From positions 1-8,089 of the forward strand of contig CAMEPN010000069.1 in assembly GCA_945931735.1 (NCBI GenBank): a stretch of 8,089 nucleotides of DNA. Direction: 5' to 3'. The stretch is from an uncultured Clostridia bacterium (lineage in GTDB: Bacteria > Bacillota > Clostridia > Oscillospirales > Ruminococcaceae). The translations under genes were made by a program, and so were the position numbers. Below are positions 1 through 4,564 of the stretch, one piece after another (positions within the stretch are counted from its first letter, which is position 1; each line of letters begins with the position of its first letter). The notes beneath the pieces are model-generated. The model was not told the DNA's origin. It worked only from the letters and a program-made list of their open reading frames with translations, and made no database searches.

Positions 1-619
1 CTCTTACCACGCGTACGCCCGAGAGGTTCTCGCGGGTTATCCTTGAAATTCCGTCAAGCTCTTTCTGCTGCTTTTTGAACAGCTTAACGGTGACCTTCAT
101 TATCGGGTACATTATCGCGACAATGGCTATCATCGCGCCGAAGAAGATGAGGGACAATTTAGGGCTGACGGTGAACGCCATGATAGTCGCGCCGATAACG
201 AGGAACGGCGCGCGCACCACAAGTCTTATCAGCATTGCAACGGCAGTCTGTATCTGGTTGACGTCGTTGGAAATGCGGGTGACGAGGGCGGTCGTTCCGA
301 GGCGGTCAAGCTCCTTATAGGACAGGGTGTTTATGTGCGCGTAGAGGTCGTCGCGTAGCTTTGTCCCGACGCCCTGCGAAGCGACGCTCGCGACATACTG
401 GCATATAAGCGCAAAGCAAAGCCCGCATACCGCGAGCACTATCAGCGTTATGCCGTGCTTGAGTATATAATCGGTGTCGCCGTTCGCGATGCCGACGTCT
501 ATTATTTCCGCCATTACGAGCGGAACGATAAGCTCGAATATCGCTTCGGTCAGCTTGAAAATGGGACCGAGCGTTACATGGAGCTTGTAATATTTCAGAT
601 ACCTTGCCAGTCTGAGCAA
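1..619 (-). CDS. ABC exporter half-transporter, N-terminal membrane domain (partial)
   Basis: The reverse strand reads open from about 652 to the left edge and encodes a type I ABC exporter transmembrane domain. Visible hallmarks are an N-terminal amphipathic stretch (RLARYLKYYK), the segment LVMAEIIDVGIANGD after the first helix, the coupling-helix region LRDDLYAHINTLSYKELDRLGTTALVTRISNDV, split here as LRDDLYAHI and LVTRISNDV, and ENLSGVRVVR at the edge. These are typical of MsbA/LmrA-like or YheI/YheH-like multidrug exporters. The ATPase domain lies outside the window, so substrate and partner cannot be judged. I place the start at TTG 617-619 because a strong GGGAGGG ribosome site (627-633) lies 7 nt upstream. 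It gives an MLRLARYLKYYK N-terminus, as is usual in this family. An in-frame ATG at 650-652 would add 11 residues, but it has no ribosome site and falls at the predicted transcription start. Confidence 0.88.
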   Translation of the reverse strand, partial: MLRLARYLKYYKLHVTLGPIFKLTEAIFELIVPLVMAEIIDVGIANGDTDYILKHGITLIVLAVCGLCFALICQYVASVASQGVGTKLRDDLYAHINTLSYKELDRLGTTALVTRISNDVNQIQTAVAMLIRLVVRAPFLVIGATIMAFTVSPKLSLIFFGAMIAIVAIMYPIMKVTVKLFKKQQKELDGISRITRENLSGVRVVR

Positions 620-626
620 GAAAGAT

Positions 627-633
627 CCCTCCC
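627..633 (-). promoter_or_regulatory. Ribosome binding site deciding a TTG start
   Basis: On the minus strand GGGAGGG occupies 633-627, 7 nt before TTG 619-617. The alternative ATG at 652 lies upstream of this site, so the Shine-Dalgarno sequence would fall inside its coding region. This favours the TTG start. Confidence 0.7.
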
Positions 634-657
634 GAGTTATTTTTTCAGACATTCATA

Positions 658-686
658 ATTATAGTATATTCTTTCCGTTTTGTAAA
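658..686 (-). promoter_or_regulatory. Sigma-A promoter of the ABC exporter gene
   Basis: On the minus strand, TTTACA (686-681) and TATAAT (663-658) are separated by exactly 17 bp, one mismatch from the sigma-A consensus. Transcription should begin near 651. That leaves a leader of about 30 nt carrying the GGGAGGG ribosome site ahead of the TTG start. Confidence 0.82.
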
Positions 687-705
687 GACAATATCGGCAA
701 ATTCC

Positions 706-717
706 GTTTATATAAAC
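706..717. repeat. 12-bp perfect palindrome upstream of the exporter promoter
   Basis: GTTTATATAAAC is self-complementary over all 12 bases. It lies about 20 bp upstream of the exporter -35 box and about 70 bp upstream of the divergent gntR -35 box. It could be a protein-binding site, but AT-rich palindromes of this length also occur by chance. Nothing else supports a role. Confidence 0.3.
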
Positions 718-788
718 AGTTTTTTGCACACATCGGCGGGTTATTTGGGCAGGTTGGCTCTTACTGCGAAAAAAATTTTCAAAACCTC

Positions 789-817
789 TTGACAAATGCG
801 GCGAATGAGTATATACT
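789..817 (+). promoter_or_regulatory. Sigma-A promoter of the gntR-ABC operon
   Basis: TTGACA (789-794), a 17-bp spacer and TATACT (812-817) form a near-consensus promoter. Transcription should start near 824. It drives the six-gene operon beginning at 858. Confidence 0.85.
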
Positions 818-824
818 GTATATA
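810..824. promoter_or_regulatory. Likely GntR operator: 15-bp palindrome over the -10 box
   Basis: TATATAC-T-GTATATA is a perfect inverted repeat with 7-bp arms around a single central base. It covers the entire -10 box and the predicted start site. YtrA-type GntR repressors characteristically bind short AT-rich palindromes in their own promoters. The natural inference is that the product of the gene at 858 binds here and represses the operon until a ligand or stress signal arrives. Confidence 0.7.
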
Positions 825-857
825 TCACATATGAACACATAAGGAGGGAGGAACGCT

Positions 858-1229
858 GTGAAGATCTTACAGAACAGCGAAGTGCCTATTTATAAACAGA
901 TCGCCGCGCAGTTCAAGGACGACATCATGAACGGCGTTATGCGCGAGGGGGAATATCTCCCGTCGATACGCGGGCTGGCGCGCGACCTTAAGATAAGCGT
1001 TATCACGACGATGAAAGCGTATGAGCTGCTGAGCGATGAGGGGCTTATCTCCCCCGTGCAGGGAAAGGGCTATATCGTCAACCCGCAGGACAGGGAAATG
1101 GTGCGGGAGCAGCACCTGCGCCTGTTGGAGCAGCATTTACAGAACGCCATGGAGTCAGCGAAGCTCGCGGGAGTATCGCGCGAGGAGCTTGTCAGGATGC
1201 TGACGGTGCTTTATGACACGGAACAGTAA
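858..1229 (+). CDS. GntR-family transcriptional repressor, YtrA subfamily
   Basis: A 123-residue DNA-binding regulator. Residues 8-75 form a GntR winged helix-turn-helix: PIYKQIAAQFKDDI opens helix 1, LPSIRGLARDLKISV followed by TMKAYELLSDEGLI gives the recognition helix region, and GKGYIV is the wing. Only about 48 residues follow, a short helical tail (REQHLRLLEQHLQNAMES) too small for a FadR- or HutC-type ligand domain. That size and shape define the YtrA subfamily, whose members typically sit in front of ABC transporter genes and repress them, as YtrA does in Bacillus subtilis. The start is GTG at 858, with GGGAGG (846-851) 6 nt upstream. The palindrome at 810-824 is its probable operator. 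The inducer cannot be read from sequence. Confidence 0.93.
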   Translation: MKILQNSEVPIYKQIAAQFKDDIMNGVMREGEYLPSIRGLARDLKISVITTMKAYELLSDEGLISPVQGKGYIVNPQDREMVREQHLRLLEQHLQNAMESAKLAGVSREELVRMLTVLYDTEQ

Positions 1230-1247
1230 AAACACGGAGGAAATATT

Positions 1248-1481
1248 ATGCTTATTTTTTCACAGGACAGGAAGAACGTTATCAATTGCGTAGCGGTCAG
1301 TGTTACAAAGAACTTCGGCGGCGGCAGGGACGGAAAGTACGCGCTGATAGGCACGGCGGGATTTGCCACGGAGCTTAACTCGGGTGTTATTGCGACGTTC
1401 CCCGACGAAAAGACCGCATTGGACGCGCTGGAGAAGATGTTCGAGGCGTTCGCGAACGGGGCGAAATTCTATAAATTCTGA
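1248..1481 (+). CDS. Small conserved-looking protein of unknown function (77 aa)
   Basis: A 77-residue soluble protein starting at ATG 1248 with GGAGGA about 7 nt upstream, 18 nt after the repressor stop. It opens with MLIFSQDRKNVINC, passes through a Gly-rich turn (GGGRDGKYALIG), and ends in an acidic amphipathic helix (DEKTALDALEKMFEAFANG) before KFYKF. From memory, this SQD(K/R) start, central beta strands and terminal EKA..VLE.I helix recall a family of small Firmicutes hypothetical proteins of about 70-80 residues with the order 'SQDK - LG.Y - EEKA..VL..I'; I could not run a search to confirm it. It has no signal peptide, membrane helix or DNA-binding motif. Its place between repressor and ATPase suggests a role with one of them, but the function is unknown. 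Confidence 0.75.
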   Translation: MLIFSQDRKNVINCVAVSVTKNFGGGRDGKYALIGTAGFATELNSGVIATFPDEKTALDALEKMFEAFANGAKFYKF

Positions 1482-1592
1482 GCGGGCGGGGTACCCCCGC
1501 AGTCAATTCCGCCTTTTGATATATTGTTTTTCTACAAAAGAAATTAAACGGCGGGGTTGTAGTGTGCTTGATAAAAAAGGGAGAAATTCATT
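1482..1592 (+). other. 111-nt intercistronic leader with GC-rich pairing elements
   Basis: This is the longest gap inside the operon. A GC-rich hairpin can form at 1482-1500 (GCGGG with CCCGC). CCCCGC (1495-1500) can instead pair with GCGGGG (1551-1556), and CCGCC (1509-1513) with GGCGG (1550-1554). No U-run follows any stem and I see no convincing promoter, so this is not a standard terminator. It could be an mRNA processing or stability element that sets ATPase and permease levels relative to the repressor. That is inference only. Confidence 0.3.
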
Positions 1593-2480
1593 ATGGTGAA
1601 TAATTTCTGCGTAAGGGTAAAGGGACTGACAAAAAAATACAGCAAATTCACCCTCGGGGGGATAGACCTCGATATCCCGATGGGCTTTTCGACCGCGCTA
1701 ATCGGCGCGAACGGAGCGGGAAAGACAACGCTTATTGACCTGCTTTGCGGGGTAACTCCCGCGACGGCGGGCGAGGTCACATATTTTGACGGCGGGAGCA
1801 TTGACTCCGAGGAGATACGCGAGAGGATAAGCTACTGCGCGAGCAGCTCGTTTTTCCCGCAGGCATGGACGGCTAAGGACATCGCGGTGTCAATGGAGCT
1901 TGCGTACAAGGGGTTCGACCGCGCGAAATTCGCGGAGCTGTGCGAAAAATTAGAGGTTGACAGCGAGCATACGAAGCGCCCCCGCGCCATGTATAAGCAG
2001 TCGGACGGAAACCGCATGAGAACGTCGCTGGCGGCTGTTTTTGCGCGGAAGAGCGATCTGCTGGTGCTCGACGAGCCGGGAAGCTCGCTCGACCCGCTGA
2101 TGCGCGACAGGCTCTGCGACCGCATGAGGGAATATCTCGACGACGGAAACGGTGCGCGCTCCATTATTTTTTCCACCCACAACATTGCCGACATGGAAAA
2201 CGCAGCGGATTACGCGGTATTTATGGACAGGGGCAGGATAATCGAGCAGGGCTTTGTCGAGGAGCTTAAGGACAAATACGTTATCGCGCGGGGCGAGGCT
2301 GCCGATTACGAAAAGGCGAAGTCGCTGCTCATGTCCCACGACAGCGGACGGACAATGTTCAGCGGGCTTGCTCTTGCGGAAAATTCGGAAAAGCTCGCCG
2401 AGGCGGGCGCGGACAGCGAGCGCCCCACGCTCCAGCAGCTTAGTATCGGTCTGCTGCGCTATGCGGAGGAGAACAGATGA
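1593..2480 (+). CDS. ABC transporter ATP-binding protein, YtrB/BcrA-like, with altered signature motif
   Basis: A 295-residue nucleotide-binding subunit of an ABC-2 type exporter. Walker A is GANGAGKTT (residues 38-46). Walker B is LLVLDEP with catalytic Glu161. The D-loop is SSLD (164-167) and the switch His is His196 in STHN. The signature, normally LSGGQ or YSKGM, reads YKQSDGNRMR (134-143), with Asp where the first conserved Gly is expected. The Q-loop region reads ISYCASSSFFPQ (79-90), with Ser84 where Gln usually stands. Residues after about 230 form the C-terminal extension common in this class. Start ATG 1593 has GGGAG (1579-1583) 9 nt upstream. Its stop overlaps the next start as ATGA, showing translational coupling to the first permease, its likely partner. 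Walker A, Walker B and His are intact, so ATP hydrolysis is expected. The substrate is unknown. Confidence 0.92.
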   Translation: MVNNFCVRVKGLTKKYSKFTLGGIDLDIPMGFSTALIGANGAGKTTLIDLLCGVTPATAGEVTYFDGGSIDSEEIRERISYCASSSFFPQAWTAKDIAVSMELAYKGFDRAKFAELCEKLEVDSEHTKRPRAMYKQSDGNRMRTSLAAVFARKSDLLVLDEPGSSLDPLMRDRLCDRMREYLDDGNGARSIIFSTHNIADMENAADYAVFMDRGRIIEQGFVEELKDKYVIARGEAADYEKAKSLLMSHDSGRTMFSGLALAENSEKLAEAGADSERPTLQQLSIGLLRYAEENR

Positions 2481-3172
2481 AGGAATACATAAGCTCCTTC
2501 CGCATTTTCGCGGCGGGAATGACACGGAAAGCAGCGATAATGGCGGCGGCTTTCGCAGCGGTGCTGGCGGCTTGCAATCTTATTGCGGTTTTTTGGGAGC
2601 GTGAAAGCCATTTGAACGGCTTTATCCACAGCTTCACTCCTATGATGAGCCTTTTGACGCCGATATTCGGCATAATGATCGTCAACACGATATTTTCCTT
2701 CAACCACCCAATGACCCCGGGGTATAAATATTTCCATTCCATTTCGGACGGCGCGGCAAAATTCCGCAGGGCTGTCGTAACGGGAAACGTAATAACGCTT
2801 ATCATTGTTGTATTGTGCTCGGCGCTTGGCATTATTCTCGGGAACATTGCGGACCTCGGCGGGATACAGTATCTCATACCCGCTCTCTGCTTATGCATGA
2901 TAGGTCTGGTGAATTTCACGGGCTTTTTCAAAAGCATGACGTCGCGTATGATGTTCATTCTTCCGATGTGTATGGCAGGGGGATTTGTCGGCGGTTTCCT
3001 TAGCGAGGAAGAAATGAGCGGCACGGATTTTCTCGCCGAAAACGGGCTTGCAGTTGCGGTGATATACGCGGTGAGCGTTGCCGTGCTTGTCGGGGGCTTG
3101 ATATTCTCGACGATTTGCGCCGAAAAGAAGTGGAACAGCATGGAGGTGGAAATTCATGAAAAGCGCGCTTAA
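2477..3172 (+). CDS. ABC-2 type permease subunit 1 (six-helix membrane protein)
   Basis: A 231-residue integral membrane protein with six likely helices, at about 19-39, 54-74, 104-123, 132-150, 157-175 and 190-212. It has no extracellular domain. Between helices 2 and 3 lies a cytoplasmic-type loop (FNHPMTPGYKYFHSISDG, then KFRRAV), which in ABC-2 permeases contacts the ATPase. The start ATG overlaps the ATPase stop by four bases, with GGAGGAG just upstream (within 2465-2471), so the two are probably made in fixed ratio. It is assigned as permease from topology, position and this loop rather than from a strongly diagnostic motif. It resembles the next gene product in length, helix layout and loop, suggesting an old duplication and a heterodimeric channel. 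Confidence 0.82.
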   Translation: MKEYISSFRIFAAGMTRKAAIMAAAFAAVLAACNLIAVFWERESHLNGFIHSFTPMMSLLTPIFGIMIVNTIFSFNHPMTPGYKYFHSISDGAAKFRRAVVTGNVITLIIVVLCSALGIILGNIADLGGIQYLIPALCLCMIGLVNFTGFFKSMTSRMMFILPMCMAGGFVGGFLSEEEMSGTDFLAENGLAVAVIYAVSVAVLVGGLIFSTICAEKKWNSMEVEIHEKRA

Positions 3173-3839
3173 ATTCCTGTTTATCCGCGCCTTTAAGGGT
3201 CACCCGCTCAGGTGGGCGCTGACAACGGCGCTTGCAGTCGCAATGCTCGCTGCGGAGATCATATTCATAGTGCCCGTCGGCGAGGAGGAATTTCTTTTCA
3301 GCAAGATGTTTTTCATCATTGTTTTGGGGCTTATCCCTTCGATAATCCTGCTGTTTATCGGAGCGGAGATATCGGGGAGCCGTTTTGTAAGGGCTGTCCC
3401 GTTCGCAAAACCGCTTTACACCCGCGCGGTCCCCGTTTTCACGGGAATATTGTGCTACGGCAGCGCCGCGGTATTTATGCTGCTGTACGCGGCGGGCGTT
3501 CTGATCATCGGAGAGAGCGCGGTGCAGATAACGGAAATGCTTACACTGACGGCTGTAACTATGCCGCTGTATGCGATTATAGGCGGGATACTGTCCATGT
3601 TCCGCATGGGCGTGTTGTTTATGATTTATATACCGTTCCTGTTCTGCATTTCGATGTATTTTATTCCTGAGGTGGACAAACTGCTTTTAAACGGCTTCGG
3701 GCTGCCGATTTGGGCGGCGGTGCTGATCTTCGTCGGCGGCGCGGCGGCTTCGGCGGCTGTCTGCTGCATAGTAAACAGCGCTATCTACAAGAAGCGCAGC
3801 TTTAAGGCACAGGCAGAAACAATGATGGCATTGAACTGA
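3156..3839 (+). CDS. ABC-2 type permease subunit 2 (six-helix membrane protein)
   Basis: A 227-residue membrane protein with six likely helices, at about 20-40, 50-70, 93-117, 126-146, 149-169 and 184-206. The loop after helix 2 reads GSRFVRAVPFAKPLYTRAVP (74-93). It lines up with GYKYFHSISDGAAKFRRAVV (82-101) of the preceding protein: both begin with Gly-x-(K/R)-aromatic and end in an Arg-Ala-Val that leads into helix 3. The start ATG 3156 lies 17 bases inside the previous gene, with GGAGGTGG at 3141-3148 as ribosome site. This signals tight translational coupling. The likely role is the second half of an export channel powered by the ATPase at 1593-2480. The cargo is unknown; relatives in YtrA-controlled operons respond to cell-envelope antibiotics. 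Confidence 0.82.
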   Translation: MKSALKFLFIRAFKGHPLRWALTTALAVAMLAAEIIFIVPVGEEEFLFSKMFFIIVLGLIPSIILLFIGAEISGSRFVRAVPFAKPLYTRAVPVFTGILCYGSAAVFMLLYAAGVLIIGESAVQITEMLTLTAVTMPLYAIIGGILSMFRMGVLFMIYIPFLFCISMYFIPEVDKLLLNGFGLPIWAAVLIFVGGAAASAAVCCIVNSAIYKKRSFKAQAETMMALN

Positions 3840-3847
3840 GGTCGGAT

Positions 3848-4528
3848 ATGAATATTCACAAAAAATCGCAAAAAAACGTAACGGCGCTCCCGAAAATACT
3901 CCGCAGACCGCTTATCCCTGCTGGGATAATTGTCGCGCTTGATATAGCGGTAACTGCGGCGGCGCTTATCATAAGCCTCTTTTCCGCTGACATTCCGCGT
4001 GAGTATTTCTACGAAAACGGCGGGATAGTCAAGCGGTGCATTACGGACTGTTTCGGCGCGGTGTCGGCGGCGGTGATATGCGTTTCCGCGGGTCTTGCGG
4101 CGGTAATTATTGCTTCGGGAATAATGAAAAAGCGCGCGGAGGGTTCGTCGGCGGTGTTTTCGGCGATATCGCTCGGGGTGGGGCTTCTCGCGGTGTCGTC
4201 GGCGGTTTCCGTTTTCGCGGGGATAATCGTCGCGGGGGAAAAGCCCGCGGAGGTGTACTATTACGGCTACACCGACAGCTCTTCACACCTGCTTTTCGCC
4301 GAGGAACAATATTCCGGCAGAAACGAGCTGTGCATATACGACGTCGACGAGGACTGCGGCGAGGCGGAGCTGCTCGCGCAGACGGAGCTTATCGAGCTTT
4401 CCGAGAGCGACGAGCGATACAGCCTGTCAAACATATCCGAGGACATACTGTATGTCGCGTTCTCCGACGGAGGAAGATACAGGACGCTGCAGATAGAGCA
4501 CGAGCCGTTCGGGCATCATCACGAATAA
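3848..4528 (+). CDS. Three-helix membrane protein with predicted extracytoplasmic C-terminal domain, unknown function
   Basis: A 226-residue protein I do not recognise. A basic N-terminus (HKKSQKN, KILRR) precedes three likely membrane helices at about 22-46, 69-92 and 103-129. The loop between helices 2 and 3 is basic (MKKRAEG), so the positive-inside rule puts the last 95 or so residues outside the cell. That domain is acidic, probably beta-rich (HLLFAEEQY, LCIYDVDED, ILYVAFSDGGRY), contains two Cys (162 and 170), and ends in GHHHE. The strand pattern resembles one or two blades of a beta-propeller, but this is a loose impression. Start ATG 3848 has GAGGT (3838-3842) 5 nt upstream and lies 8 nt after the permease stop, so it is the last gene of the operon. 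It may be an accessory or sensing subunit of the transporter. Confidence 0.8.
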   Translation: MNIHKKSQKNVTALPKILRRPLIPAGIIVALDIAVTAAALIISLFSADIPREYFYENGGIVKRCITDCFGAVSAAVICVSAGLAAVIIASGIMKKRAEGSSAVFSAISLGVGLLAVSSAVSVFAGIIVAGEKPAEVYYYGYTDSSSHLLFAEEQYSGRNELCIYDVDEDCGEAELLAQTELIELSESDERYSLSNISEDILYVAFSDGGRYRTLQIEHEPFGHHHE

Positions 4529-4533
4529 AAAAA

Positions 4534-4559
4534 TACCCCTGCGGGATCCCGCAGGGGTA
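4534..4559 (-). terminator. Rho-independent terminator of clpB, 26-bp perfect palindrome between convergent operons
   Basis: The 26 bases are perfectly self-complementary around GGGATCCC at the centre, giving a GC-rich stem (TACCCCTGCG arms). Read on the minus strand, the stem starts 5 nt after the clpB stop and is followed by seven U (4533-4527), a textbook intrinsic terminator. On the plus strand the stem is followed by AAAAATTATTT rather than a U-run, so it should stop the transporter operon less well. The U-run overlaps the stop codon of the plus-strand gene ending at 4528. Confidence 0.88.
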
Positions 4560-4564
4560 AAAAA

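Noticed and set aside
455..658. 67-codon plus-strand frame opposite the exporter N-terminus
   Set aside because: It is antisense to a well-supported ABC exporter membrane domain and shows no start signals.
637..840. 67-codon minus-strand frame across the divergent promoter region
   Set aside because: It covers both promoters and the GntR palindrome, lacks a ribosome site, and its sequence looks like translated AT-rich intergenic DNA.
1950..2525. 191-codon minus-strand frame opposite the ABC ATPase
   Set aside because: The plus strand encodes clear ABC motifs here. The antisense frame has no initiation signals and no recognisable domain.
4036..4560. 174-codon frame overlapping the last operon gene in another frame
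   Set aside because: It is Gly/Arg-rich, typical of an off-frame reading of GC-rich DNA. It starts inside the membrane-protein gene without a ribosome site and runs into the terminator stem.
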